This document shows positions 1 to 11,800 of a stretch of 64,000 nucleotides of DNA, one piece after another. The stretch is taken from NCBI GenBank assembly GCA_963995505.1, contig OZ023180.1:8405263-8469262 (forward strand). The letters run 5' to 3'. A program made the position numbers and the translations under genes. The notes under the pieces were generated by a model that worked only from the letters and a program-made list of their open reading frames with translations, did not search any database and had not been told where the DNA came from. This DNA is from Hypericum androsaemum (taxonomy: Eukaryota; Streptophyta; Magnoliopsida; Malpighiales; Hypericaceae). Within the stretch, counting starts at the first letter, position 1. Every line of letters begins with the position of its first letter.

Positions 1-1361
1 ACATGTTGCTGCAATAAAATTGGTTAGTTAAAATAATAATGGACCTCACCAATCACTCCCTTACGTGTTTACCCTCAAAGTATGTTGCACTCGGATTCAC
101 TCGTGTTTACACTCCACTATTTGGCTCTTTTCTCTCTATAGTGCTCACCACTCTTGCCTTTTTCCACTAGTGGCACTCTTGTTGGTTCTTGTTGAGCTAG
201 TAGAGATTAGATTGGCCTTCGCACACTTTAGTTGCCGAGTCCTCTTCTTTCTTCTTCTTGCTTTCGTTCTTGCCTTCGCTTCTATCTTCTTGAATCACGA
301 AATTGCACTATCCAATACTACTAGTCCTACTTGAATTCCGATTCTACTAATCCTACTTGAATTCTGACTTCTTTTTTTTTCTTTTTTTCTTTTTTTTTCT
401 TTTTGATCAGAATACACGACTTAGGACACAAAAGTCACGAATCTGAAATACCAAACTACTACGAAAAAAAAACAAATCAGAATACTAGAATTAAACAAAG
501 CGTTAAACAAAAGGATAGAAGGCCTAAAGTAGAACCTAAGCTCTTGATACCAAATGATATGAATCCCGTGAGGAACTCGCACCAACTCGGACCGTCTACT
601 CTAGGATGATGGTTGATCTTGACCCGTCGCTTTCCGCCTTGCACCGAACCTCAGTGTTGGTTAACTTTGACCCGTAGCAATGGTGAGAACGCGAACCTTG
701 ATCTTGAATCGAATACGCCACAAACGGAGATGGGAATTCCGTTTGATAAGTACAAACGCCCTAGCTAAGCAATCCAGCCCGCAAGAACAACAAGAGTATC
801 AAAGACTCACGAATTTTCTTATGCCAAAAGATGTGTCCTTTATTGAATTCGTGGCCTCCTTTAAATAGAGGTTACAACTGACTTGGTTAGACTCCAAAGT
901 CAACAAGATAAGTTCTGAAGAGCTTCAAACTTATCTAACTACCTAAACTAGGCTTAAAACGAATATTTATCCTAATAATTGAAAAACACAATCATTATCC
1001 ACTATTGGATAACTCTTATTCCTAAAAAGTAGGAAACTTGGCTGGAATTTAGGAAAACTAAACAAGAAACGAATTCTACTCCTTTAGGAAGTCTAATACG
1101 CATGCCTTATTCCTAAAGGATATAATTTCCTACTCAAAGTCTGAAAAGGATGCGTCCAAAATAACTCCAATTACGTGCATGGGCTTTGCATGGGCTCCTT
1201 GAACGTCCACGGGCTTGCACGAACTGGTTGTAGCCCAAATCCCTTGAATTAATCCATTGAGCTCAGCGTGCAACGTCTTTGCTCTTGCTCTTGTAATTGG
1301 TCCAAGTGGAACTCGAACTGGTTGCGGGCCTTGTAGCTCCATAGTGGACGTGTTCACATCA
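1..1361 (-). mobile_element. G3-a: 5' end of a Ty3/gypsy (CRM-like) element, cut by the window edge
   Basis: Minus-strand element entering from the left edge. It shows the gag start codon at 4-2, a leader at 5-554 containing a poly-T stretch on the plus strand, a tRNA-Met-type primer site with one extra base just left of the LTR, and the 5' LTR at 555-1361. The leader is closely similar to that of G3-b (43268-43656), which assigns the family. On the right it joins G2-a inside that element's gag-protease linker, so G3-a inserted into G2-a. The predicted TSD is AAGCA (1362-1366), but its partner is outside the window. Confidence 0.85.
555..1361 (-). repeat. 5' LTR of G3-a (about 807 bp)
   Basis: Read on the plus strand it begins TGATATGAATCC and ends GTTCACATCA. 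On its own strand it therefore begins TGATGTGAAC and ends in ...CATATCA. A TATTTAAAGG TATA-like box and an AATAAA lie near 830-870 on the minus strand. The U3 part near 1130-1361 contains the reading frame of the LTR-encoded polyprotein tail (GPITRARAK-like). It aligns with the LTRs of G3-b and N1. Confidence 0.88.
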
Positions 1362-4300
1362 AAGCACAAAGGGAGAACATCTTCCATACAAGATGTTATG
1401 TCAAGGACAAGGTGTGTAGTGTCCTCATTGATGGAGGCAGCTGTGCTAACGTGGCAAGCACTACTATGGTTGAAAAGTTAGGGTTACTCACGAAGAAACA
1501 CCCTAAACCTTACAAGCTGCAATGGCTGAATGATAGTGGAGAAGTACGAGTGGAGAAGCAAGTGCTAGTGACATTCCGCATTGGCAAGTACGAAGATTAA
1601 GTGTTGTGCGATGTTGTGCCAATGCAAGCTAGTCATCTCCTGTTGGGGAGGCCGTGGCAGTTTGATAGAAGAGTAACTCATGACGGACACACCAACAAGT
1701 ACTCATTTACACTCAATAGGCGTGTGTTCACTTTGGCACCCTTAGCGCCATCACAAGTTTTTGAAGATCAGATGAAGTTACAAAAAGAAAGTGATGAGAG
1801 AAAAAAAAGTGAGCAAAAGAAACGAATTGAGAGGAGAGAAGAAGCCGAAAAACAGAAAGGAAAAACGGCCAAAAGAGAGGATACAATGGAGCGAAGAAAA
1901 GAAGCCGGAAAAACAGAATTGAAATCGGCCATTGAGAGAAAATCCGAGGGATGGAAAAAGAACTACTATGTGGGAGCAAGTGAAATCAAGCAAGCTTGTT
2001 TTGAAAAAAAGTCTATGATCTTACTCCGGTATAGGGAGACACTTTTTATCGCTAACGAACTTGAGCCACACTTGCCTAGTGTGATTGTTTCTCTTTTGCA
2101 GGACTACAAGGATGTCTTTCCCGAAGAGCTACCAGCTGGATTACCACCTATACGAGGGATTGAGCATCAAATTGACTTTGTTCCAGGAGCTACCATACCT
2201 AACCGCCCCACATATAGAAGTAATCCGGAGGAAACAAAGGAACTTGAGAGGCAAGTCAATGAGCTTTTGGAAAAAGGGTACGTGAGAGAAAGCATGAGCC
2301 CATGTGCTGTTCCAGTCCTACTTGTGCCTAAGAAGGATGGATCATGGAGGATGTGTGTTGATTGCCGAGCTGTCAACAACATCACGGTAAAATATCGTCA
2401 CACTATTCCTCGCTTAGATGACATGTTAGATGAGTTGCATGGCTCTTGCATGTTTTCTAAGATTGACTTAAAAAGTGGTTATCATCAGAATAGGATGAAA
2501 GAAGGAGATGAATGGAAGATTGCTTTTAAAACAAAATATGGGTTGTATGAGTGGATGGTCATGCCGTTCGGGTTATCTAATGCACCTAGTACATTCATGC
2601 GCCTTATGAATCATGTCTTACGTCCATTCATTGGCAAATTTGTCGTTGTGTACTTTGATGATATACTCATTTATAGTACGAGTTTAGAGGATCATGTAGA
2701 GCATTTCAAATCTATCCTAGATGCACTTAGAGAGGATCAATTGTTTGCCAACCTGAAGAAGTGCACCTTTTGCACAGATAAACTTGTATTCTTGGGTTTT
2801 GTTGTTAGTGCTCACGGAATACAGGTTGATGAGGAGAAGATCCGAGCCATACGGGACTGGCCAAGTCCTACAAGTGTTGCTAATGTTCGAAGTTTTCATG
2901 GCTTAGCTAGCTTTTACAGGAGGTTCGTGACAGACTTTAGTAGCCTAGCCGCGCCCTTCACTGAAGTCATCAAGAAGAACGTTGGATTTAGTTGGGGAGA
3001 AGCTCAAGAGAACGCGTTCCAACTCATCAAAGAGAAGTTGACTAATGCTCCTTTGTTGGCTTTGCCTAACTTTGCTAAAACCTTTGAAGTCGAATGTGAT
3101 GCCTCAGGTATAGGTATTGGAGCTGTCCTCATGCAAGAAGGGAGGCCAATTGCCTACTTTAGTGAGAAACTAAGTGGAGCAACCTTGAACTATCCAACTT
3201 ATGACAAAGAGTTGTATGCACTAGTTCGAGCGTTGGAAACATGGCAGCATTACTTGTGGCCCAAGGAATTCGTGATCCACACTGATCATGAATCACTCAA
3301 GCACTTAAAGGGGCAACACAAGCTGAATAAAAGGCATGCACGATGGGTGGAGTTCATTGAGACATTTTCTTATGTCATTCGCTACAAGCAAGGTAAGGAA
3401 AATGTAGTAGCTGATGCCCTATCGCGAAGGTATGCTTTGATCTCAACTCTTGATGCGAAGTTAATTGGTTTTGAACACATTAAAGAGTTGTATGCTGATG
3501 ATACTGATTTTGGTGATCTGTTCCGAGCTACGGAGAAGAGTGCAAGTGGTAAATATTTTCGGACTGAAGGTTACCTATTTCGTGAGAACAAACTTTGTGT
3601 GCCAAATTGTTCTATGTGAGAGTTGCTAATTCAGGAGGCACATGGAGGTGGATTGATGGGGCACTTTGGAATCGCAAAGACTTTGGCAATGCTACAAGAT
3701 CACTTCTATTGGCCGCACATAAAGCGTGACGTTGAAAGAGTTTGTGGACGTTGCATCACATGCAAGCAAGCCAAGTCGAAGGTAAAACCCCACGGTTTGT
3801 ATACCCCACTACCTATACCTAGTGAGCCTTGGATTGATATCTCTATGGATTTTGTGTTAGGACTGCCTAGGACTAAACGTGGAAGGGATTCAATCTTTGT
3901 GGTAGTGGATAGGTTTTCTAAGATGGCACATTTTATTCCATGTCATAAGACTGATGATGCTTCAAACATTGATGATCTGTTCTTTAGAGAAGTTGTTAGG
4001 TTGCATGGTATGCCTAGAACTATTATTTCTGATAGAGATGCTAAGTTCTTGAGTTACTTTTGGAAGACCTTGTGGAGTAAGTTAGGTACCAAGTTGTTAT
4101 TTTCTACTACTTGTCATCCACAAACTGATGGTCAAATTGAAGTTGTAAATAGGACCTTGTCTACTTTATTGAGAGCACTTATCAAGCATAATATTAAGAC
4201 TTGGGAAGAATGTTTGCCACATGTTGAATTTGCTTATAATCGTTCCGTTCATTCTGCTACTCAATTCTCACCATTTGAGCTTGTTTATGGATTTAATCCT

Positions 4301-4928
4301 TTGACTCCTTTGGATTTATCACCTTTGCCTTCGAGTGAGCATGTTAACTTAGATGGCAAGAAGAAGGCTGATTTTGTCAAGCAACTGCATGAGAGGGCGC
4401 GAATGAACATAGAGAAACGAACGGAGAACTACGCAAGACAAGCGACGGCACAAGGTTGTCTTTGAGCCTGGAGATTGGGTCTGGTTGCACATGCGAAAGG
4501 AACGCTTTCCCGCGCAACGGCGTTCAAAGTTGCTACCACGGGGAGATGGTCCATTTCAAGTGCTTGAACGCATCAATGACAATGCCTACAAGCTTGACCT
4601 GCCAGGTGAGTATAATGTTAGTGCTTCTTTCAATGTTATTGATTTGAGTCCGTTTGATGTAGGTGAAGATTTGAGGACAAATTCTTTTCAAGAGGAGGGG
4701 AATGATGTGAGCACACCTACGAACACACCTACATTCAAGCCACAAGACTCACGGCAAGTGCACGTACCAATTGGACCGGTGACACAAGCAAGAGCCAAAA
4801 AGTTTCAGGCCGAATTTAATGGATTAATGCAAGAAGTCCGGGCTCAAGATGGTGCGTACAAGTGCAAGGACGTGCATGAGGCCCATGCAAAGCCCATGCA
4901 CGTGATAGAGGCTATTTTGGAAGCTTGA
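1362..4928 (+). pseudogene. G2-a pol pseudogene (protease-RT-RNase H-integrase)
   Basis: Reading frame of a Ty3/gypsy polyprotein. The protease motif IDGGS lies near 1430. RT has the YFDD box near 2650, the RNase H segment carries CDASG and TDHES, and integrase has the zinc-binding and D,D,E regions. Breaks seen: TAA at 1598-1600 where relatives have GAA, TGA at 3617-3619 where relatives have CGA, and a frameshift near 4449 from an 8-bp deletion relative to G1. The longest open pieces are 1601-3619 (672 codons), 3623-4465 and 4485-4928. The last piece crosses the polypurine tract and ends inside the 3' LTR with the GPVTQARAKK tail. It cannot make a full polyprotein, although the RT-RNase H part is open. 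Confidence 0.88.
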
Positions 4929-5494
4929 CAAGCACGTAAGTTTCTAGATGCATGCGCACATGGAGAATGAAGAAGAATCTGCCTATTTAGTTCGTGCATC
5001 TACTTGTTTTGGACGTGCAGCTATTAGTTATTCTATTAGATATTATTTGCTTATATTATTCCTTATTTAGTTGAATAAATTCGGCCAGAATCTCCTTAGA
5101 TTAGGAAAGAGAGTTTTGGCCAGCCTTTGAACTCCTTTTAAGGAGTTAGCTTGTTTAGGAATACTTTGGTACTTTGGAAGCCTATATAAGGAGGACTCCT
5201 AGCAATAAAACGTACACAACTTTTGAGATTGATAATTTTGTGAGTTAGATACTCCTTGCGTGTTCTTGCTAATTGCTGGATTGCTTAGCTTGAGCGAATC
5301 TTTCACTTATCAAACGATTCCTCCATCATCGTTTGTGGCGTGATTCGACTTGGACCAAAGGTTCACGAAATTCCATTGCTCGGGTTGCGGTTCTTCCAAA
5401 CCAAGGTTCTTGCAAGGCTCGAGTTCGTGGGTTGCGGTCTGTTCCATCCAAAGTAGCACGGTCCGTTGTGAATCTCCTGCCGAGGTTCATATTA
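4703..5494 (+). repeat. 3' LTR of G2-a (about 792 bp)
   Basis: Starts TGATGTGAGCACACC right after a purine-rich tract (AAGAGGAGGGGAA) and ends ...GAGGTTCATATTA. The final TA replaces the expected CA, a probable point change. It contains a TATA-like TATATAAGG and an AATAAA near 5185-5210. Codons of the polyprotein tail occupy its first ~225 bp. Confidence 0.87.
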
Positions 5495-7449
5495 TTGTGT
5501 CACCCTTTATTCGCTTGTCTTGCATAGTGCTCCGTTCGTTTCTCAATGTTCATTCTCGCCTTCTCATGCAGCTGCTTGTCAAGTTCAGCCTTCTTCTTGC
5601 CATCTAAGTTAACATACTCATTCGAAGGCAAAGGTGATAAATCTAGTGGGGTCAGAGGATTAAATCCATACACAAGTTCAAACGGTGAGAATTCAGTAGC
5701 AGAATGAACAGATCGATTATAAGCAAACTCAACATGCGGCAAACAATCTTCCCAAGCTTTAATATTATGCTTAATGAGCGCTCTTAACAGTGTAGACAAA
5801 GTCCTATTCACAACTTCTGTTTGTCCATCAGTTTGTGGATGATAAGTAGTAGAAAATAATAACTTGGTACCTAACTTACACCACAAAGTCTTCCAAAAGT
5901 AGCTTAAGAACTTAGTATCTCTATCCGAAATGATTGTTCTAGGCATGCCGTGCAGTCTTACAACTTCCCGAAAGAACAAATCAGCAATATGTGAGGCATC
6001 ATCAGTTTTATGACATGGAATAAAATGCGCCATCTTAGAAAACCTATCCACCATGACAAAAATTAAATCTCTACCACGTTTAGTCCTAGGAAGTCCTAAT
6101 ACAAAGTCCATAGAAATATCAATCCAAGGCTCACTAGGTATAGGTAGGGGAGTGTACAATCCGTGGGGTTTTACCTTAGACTTAGCTTGCTTGCAAGTGA
6201 TGCAACGTCCACAAATTCTCTCAACGTCGCGCTTCAAGTGCGGCCATTGAAAGTGCTCTTGTAAAATTGCTAAAGTCTTTGCTATTTCAAAATGTCCCAT
6301 CAATCTGCCTCTGTGTGCCTCTTGTATCAACAATTCTCGCATGGAACAATTAGGCACACAAAGCTTATTCCCACGAAATAAATAACCTTCATTTCGAAAG
6401 AACTTACCAGATGCACTCCTCTCGGTTTCACGATACACATCACCAAAGTCAGTATCGTCAGCGTATAACTCTTTAATGCGTTCAAAACCAAGTAATTTTG
6501 CATCAAGAGTTGAGATCAAAACATACCTTCATGACAGTGCATCGGCTACTACGTTTTCCTTACCTTGCTTGTAGCGTATGACATAAGGAAACATCTCAAT
6601 AAATTCAACCCAATGTGCATGCCTTTTATTCAGTTTGTGTTGACCCTTTAAATGCTTCAAAGATTCATGGTCAGTATGAATCACAAATTCCTTGGGCCAT
6701 AAGCAATGTTGCCATGTCTCCAATGTCCGAATCAATGCATACAACTCCTTGTCGTAAGTTGGGTAATTCAAGGCTGCTCCGCTTAGCTTTTCGCTAAAGT
6801 AGGCAATTGGTCGTCCTTCTTGCATGAGCACGGCGCCTATTCCAACACCTGAAGCATCACACTCAACCTCAAATGTCTTAGAAAAGTTAGGTAACGATAA
6901 TAAAGGTGCATTTGTCAACTTCTCCTTGATGAGCTGAAACGCCTTCTCTTGAGCTTCACCCCAGCTAAAAGCAACGTTCTTCTTGATCACCTCAGTAAGT
7001 GGTGCGGCTAAGCTACTAAAATCTTTCACAAATCTCCTGTAGAAACTAGCTAGTCCATGGAAACGTCAGACTTTAGCAATGCTCATGGGACTTGGCCAAT
7101 CTCGAATTGCACGTATCTTTTCTTCATCGACCTGTATTCCTTTATCACTAACAACAAAACCCAAAAAGACAAGCTTATCTGTGCAAAAGGTGCACTTCTT
7201 CAAGTTAGCAAACAATTGATCCTTTCTAAGTGCATTTAGAACAGATTTCAAATGTTCCATGTGATCCTCCATGCTCTTGCTATAAACAAGTATATCATCA
7301 AAATAAACGACTACAAATTTGCCAATAAATGGACGTAAAACATGATTCATGAGCCGCATAAATGTACTAGGAGCATTAGACAAACCGAATGGCATGACCA
7401 TCCATTCATATAATCCATATTTCGTTTTAAAGGCTGTCTTCCACTCATC
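5495..7449 (-). pseudogene. G3-b pol fragment: RT, RNase H and integrase
   Basis: Minus-strand remnant reading [16 protein letters not shown] (RT), the YFDD box near 7300, CDASG (RNase H), TDHES and VVADALS, then integrase with HPQTDGQTE. It is interrupted by TGA at 7068-7066, 6531-6529 and 5502-5500. At all three places relatives have arginine, and the changes fit CGA to TGA. Apart from those stops the frame is largely open, so decay is mainly by point mutation. It is cut on the right by G1-a (TSD TCATC) and on the left by G2-a. Confidence 0.88.
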
Positions 7450-7630
7450 TGATGTGAGCAAGCCTAAGGACGCACCTACTATCAAGCTTGTAGACTCGCA
7501 GCAAGTTCAAGTTCCAATTGGGCCAATGACAAGAGCACGAGCTAGGAAGTTGCAATCTGATTTCAATGGACTAATGCAAGAAGTTTGGGCTCAAGTTGGT
7601 GCGTACAAGTGCAAGGACGTGCATGAGGCA

Positions 7631-7745
7631 CATGCAAAGCCCATGCACGTGATAGAGGCTATTTTGGAAGCTTAATATGCACACCAACTTCTGGATGCAT
7701 GCGCACATGGAGAATCAGCAAGAATCAACCTATTTAGGCCATGCA
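7631..7745 (+). promoter_or_regulatory. RY-motif and G-box cluster in G1 U3
   Basis: CATGCA occurs at 7631-7636, 7642-7647 and 7740-7745, and on the opposite strand at 7696-7701. A CACGTG G-box lies at 7646-7651, overlapping the second CATGCA. Such RY/G-box groupings are known sites for plant B3 and bZIP factors in seed and ABA expression. The first part is also coding in the 3' LTR (HAKPMHVI), so conservation may be for protein. The regulatory role is inference. Confidence 0.4.
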
Positions 7746-7929
7746 TCTTCTTGTTAGGACGTGCAATTAATTGTTATTCTATTAGATATTATTTGTTTAG
7801 ATTATTTCCTATTTTAGTTGAATAATTCGGCCAGAATCTCCTTAGAATAGGAAAGAGAGTTTTGGCCAGCCTTTGAACTCCTTTTTAAGGAGTTAGCTTG
7901 TTTAGGAATATTTTGGTACTTTGGGAGCC

Positions 7930-7956
7930 TATATAAAGAGGACTCCTAGCAATAAA
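7930..7956 (+). promoter_or_regulatory. LTR core promoter and poly(A) signal
   Basis: TATATAAAG at 7930-7938 is a plant TATA box. AATAAA at 7951-7956 follows 12 bases later, so the transcription start (start of R) should lie about 25-35 bp past the TATA, just after the AATAAA. The same arrangement is present at 13930-13956 in the 3' LTR, where AATAAA would serve 3' end formation, and in the other G1 copies. Confidence 0.7.
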
Positions 7957-8254
7957 ACGGACACACAATTCGGAAATACTTAGCATTGGCTAGTTGAGAG
8001 TTTGATACTCGTTTGTTCTTGCTTAGGCTGGTGAGTCGTCTTGGCTGGAATTTATCTTTCACTTATCAAGCGGACCATCCATCCTCGCTTGTGGCGTGAT
8101 TCGACCTTAGGTCAAGGTTCAGAAGTTCTTGTTGCGGGTTAAGGTTCAATTTCGTGCCTTAGTTCGAGTGAGTTCTTGTGAGTTGTGATCTGATCCATTC
8201 TAAAGTAACAAACGGTCCGAGTTGTGAATCTTTTCCGCGGAGATTCATATCAGT

Positions 8255-8266
8255 TGGTATCAGAGC
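8255..8266 (+). other. Primer binding site (initiator tRNA-Met)
   Basis: TGGTATCAGAGC starts two bases after the 5' LTR and is complementary to the 3' end of plant initiator tRNA-Met, the usual primer for minus-strand synthesis in plant LTR elements. The same site occurs in G1-b (27369-27358), G1-c (36490-36479), G1-d (59201-59212), G4-a and the N families. Confidence 0.9.
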
Positions 8267-8887
8267 TTAGCTTGTTACTTTAGTTCACTATCCTTGTTAT
8301 TTTTGTTCTTGTTGGTTCGTTTAGTTGCTCGTTATTTTTGTTCTTATTGGTTCGTTTTTTTTTCTCTCTTCGCTGTTTGAAAAGAGAGGAAAACAAACGA
8401 GTGAAGCAAGAAAAGAAAAGAAAAGAAAGAAAAAAAGAAAAGAAAAGAAAAGAAAAGAAACGAAAAAGGAAAGAAAAGAAAAAGTGCGTGAAGCCTAAAG
8501 AGGAAGCAAAGGCCGCAAGCAAGTCTAAAGAGGAAGCAAGATCGCAAGCAAGTCTAAAGAGGAAGCAAGGCCGCAAGCAAGCTTAAAGAGGAAACAAAAT
8601 CAAAAAGGAAGCGAGCAAGACTAAAAGAAAGACCAAAGAAGAACTTTAACATTCTGGTTGTTAAAGCGTGAAGCTCAAGCAAGGCCGTTCTAGCCTTAGT
8701 AAGAACATACAAGTATCACGAGAGGAAAAAGGCAAGAGTGTGCGAGTACCTTAGAGAGAAAAGCCAAATATTTGAGTGCAAACACGAGTGAACTTGAGTG
8801 CACCTTACATTGAGAGTATACACGTAAGGGAGTGAGCTTGTGAGGCCATATTTTTTTTATTACTAACCAATTTTTCTTGCAGCAAAC
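8267..8887 (+). other. G1-a 5' leader with purine tract and minisatellite
   Basis: Untranslated region before gag. It has an AAAAG-type purine tract at about 8409-8485, and ~3 copies of a 26-30-bp repeat (core TAAAGAGGAAGCAAG) at about 8490-8600. A splice-acceptor-like end follows: a CTAAC branch-point-like motif and pyrimidines, then TTGCAG ending at 8882, five bases before the ATG. Short ORFs here (for example 8338-8586) are low-complexity and not credible genes. Confidence 0.6.
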
Positions 8888-11800
8888 ATGTCACATGAAG
8901 GTCAAACCATGGGAAACATAGACCTTAAGTTATTAGTGGATGCATTGGCCGGGAAGCTCGAGCAGATGGTGCAAGCTCAGATGGAGCCTTTGCAACTACG
9001 CGTGGATGCCGTGGAGAATTCTCGTGACAACCCCCCAACGCGAGGCGAACTCCAAAGGCGTAGGAGAGGAGTACCTATTGGAGAGTCAAGCGGAGCTGAT
9101 TCTGAGTCGGAAGAAGGCGTAGGCTCTACAAGGAGTCTTAGGAGAGCAAGAACAAGCCGTCCACCTAGGGAGGCGAGGCCAAAGAGAGACGACAACATAG
9201 GGAGTATCAAACTGAAGATACCTTCCTTTGCTGGTCGTTCTGACCCGGAGGCGTACTTAGAGTGGGAGAAGAAGATTGAGTTCGTGTTTGATTGCCACAA
9301 TAGCTCCGAAGAAAAGAAGGTAAAACTTGCCATCACCGAATTCACTGATTATGCTATAACTTGGTGGGATCAACTTGTGACTAGCAGGAGGAGAAATAGA
9401 GAACGCCCTATAGCTACTTGGGAAGACATGAAAGTGGTGATGAGGAAGAGATTTGTTCCAAGTCATTACTATAGAGAGCTGTATAAGAAGTTACAAGGAA
9501 TGAGGCAAGGAAGTTTGAGTGTGGAGGAGTATTTCAAACAGATGGAGATGGCCATGATAAGAGCTGATATAGATGAAGATAGAGAAGTTACAATGGCAAG
9601 GTTCTTGAATGGACTCAATCCTGAAATTCAAGACAAAGTTGAGTTGCAACACTATGTGGAGTTGGAGGACATGGTGCATATGGCAACGAAAATTGAGAAG
9701 CAACTCAAGAAAGGAGAGGGGAGAACAAAAGCTACATCGAATTCTACTTGGAAGCCAAACTACCAAAAGAAGTTTGACAAGCCACAAGCAGCCAAAGTAG
9801 AGCATAAATCCGAGAGTTCTCAAGCTAATTCTCAAAGGAAAGTGGAAGTCACTCCAGCTAGGAACCGTGACATCAAGTGCTTTAAGTGTCAAGGAAGAGG
9901 GCACATCTCAAGTCAATGCCCTAACAAGCAAGCAATGGTGATCAAGGAGAGTGGAGAGATTGAAACTGAAGAAGAGGATTCGGAGCATGAAAGCATGCCT
10001 TCTTTGGAGGACGTATCCGAGGAAGAGTACCAAGCTGCTGAGAGGCTTACTCTTGTGTCTAGAAGAGCATTGAATGTGCAAGTAAAAGAAGAAAATGATG
10101 TGGCTCAAAGAGAAAATATTTTTCACACAAGGTGCTATGTCAAAGACAAGGTGTGTAGTGTCATCATAGATGGAGGAAGTTGTGCTAATGTTGCAAGCAC
10201 TACTATGGTGGAGAAGTTAGGGTTACTCACGGGAAAACACCCTAAGCCTTACAAACTACAATGGCTGAATGATAGTGGAGAAGTACGAGTGATGAAGCAA
10301 GTATTGGTAGCATTCCGCATTGGCAACTATGAGGATGAAGTGTTGTGTGATGTTGTACCAATGCAAGCTGGTCACCTATTGTTAGGAAGGCCGTGGCAGT
10401 TTGATAGGAAAGTGCATCATGATGGCTACACCAACAAGTATTCATTTATACTTAAGAAGAGAGTAATCACCTTGGCACCCTTGTCACCATCACAAGTTTG
10501 TGAAGATCAACGTCAGTTGCAAAAAGAAAGTGAAGAGCAAAGAGAGCGTGACAAGAAGAAAAAGAATGAGAGGAGAGAAGAAGCCGAAAAAAAGATAAGA
10601 AAAACGGCCAATGGAGAGGAAAAGATTGAGAAAACAAAAGAAGCCGGAAAAACAGAAATTAAAACGGCCAAAGAGAGAAAAAACGAGAGTTGGAAAAAGA
10701 GTTACTATGTGGGAACAAGTGATATTAAGCAAGCGTGCTTTACAAAGAAGCCTATGATCTTACTTCGGTATAGGGAGGCACTTTTAAACACTAACGAGCT
10801 TGAACCACATGTACCTAGTACGGTTGTGTCTCTTTTGCAGGATTACAAGGATGTCTTTCCCGACGAGCTACCACCTGGTTTGCCACCTATTCGTGGGATT
10901 GAACATCAAATAGACTTTGTCCCGGGAGCTACCATACCTAACCGTCCCGCATATAGAAGCAATCCTGAAGAGACAAAGGAGCTTGAGAAGCAAGTCAACG
11001 AGCTGTTGGAGAAAGGGTACGTAAGAGAGAGCATGAGTCCATGTGCTGTTCCAGTCCTACTTGTGCCCAAGAAGGATAAAACATGGAGAATGTGTGTTGA
11101 TTGCCGAGCAGTCAACAACATAACGGTAAAATATCGTCACCCTATCCCTCGTTTAGATGACATGTTAGATGAGTTGCATGGTTCTTGCATGTTTTCTAAG
11201 ATTGATTTGAAGAGTGGTTATCATCAAATTAGGATGAAAGAAGGAGATGAGTGGAAGACTGCTTTTAAAACTAAGTATGGGTTGTATGAGTGGATGGTCA
11301 TGCCATTTGGTTTGTCCAACGCACCTAGCACGTTTATGCGACTCATGAATCATGTTCTACGTCCATTCATTGGTAAATTTGTAGTTGTTTACTTTGATGA
11401 TATACTCATCTATAGCAAGAACGTGGGGGATCATCTAGAACATTTGAAATCTGTCTTAGATGCACTTAGAGAAGAACAATTGTTTGCTAACTTGAAGAAG
11501 TGCACCTTTTGTACGGATAAGCTTGTATTCTTGGGTTTTGTTGTTGGAGCTAACGGAATACAGGTTGATGAAGAAAAGATCCGAGCTATCCGTGAATGGC
11601 CAAGCCCTACAAGTGTTGCTAATGTTAGGAGCTTTCATGGACTAGCTAGTTTTTATAGGAGATTTGTGAAGGACTTTAGTAGCATAGCCGCACCCATAAC
11701 TGAAGTCATCAAGAAGAACGTGGGCTTTACTTGGGGAGAAGCTCAAGAGAAGGCTTTCCAACTACTGAAAGGGAAGTTGACTAATGCACCCTTGTTAGCT

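Larger units (their letters stand above)
1362..5494 (+). mobile_element. G2-a: decayed Ty3/gypsy element, 5' part outside the window
   Basis: The plus-strand internal region starts abruptly at 1362 in the gag-protease linker, where G3-a inserted, and runs through protease, RT, RNase H and integrase to the 3' LTR at 4703-5494. It inserted into the integrase C-terminal region of G3-b (minus strand). The right-hand TSD is predicted to be TTGTG (5495-5499); the left partner is out of view. The family is related to but distinct from G1, and its LTR matches that of G2-b. Confidence 0.87.
7450..8252 (+). repeat. 5' LTR of G1-a (803 bp)
   Basis: Exactly 6,000 bp upstream of the matching 3' LTR. It contains a TATA box, an AATAAA signal and a U3 that also encodes the polyprotein's C-terminal tail (stop at 7673-7675). 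In the 5' copy that tail is an untranslated fossil, fused by chance to antisense G3-b sequence (open 7349-7675). Confidence 0.97.

Noticed and set aside
7349..7675. Chimeric ORFs across insertion junctions (also 37070-37567, 41280-41777, 58343-58621, 20234-20452)
   Set aside because: They fuse LTR tail codons or U5 with antisense or unrelated host-element sequence; accidental products of insertion with no start or expression evidence.
8280..8586. Lys/Glu-rich and Phe/Leu-rich small ORFs in G1 leaders (also 27038-27344, 36159-36465, 59267-59493)
   Set aside because: Low-complexity translations of the purine tract and minisatellite in the untranslated leader, open on both strands; no coding signal.
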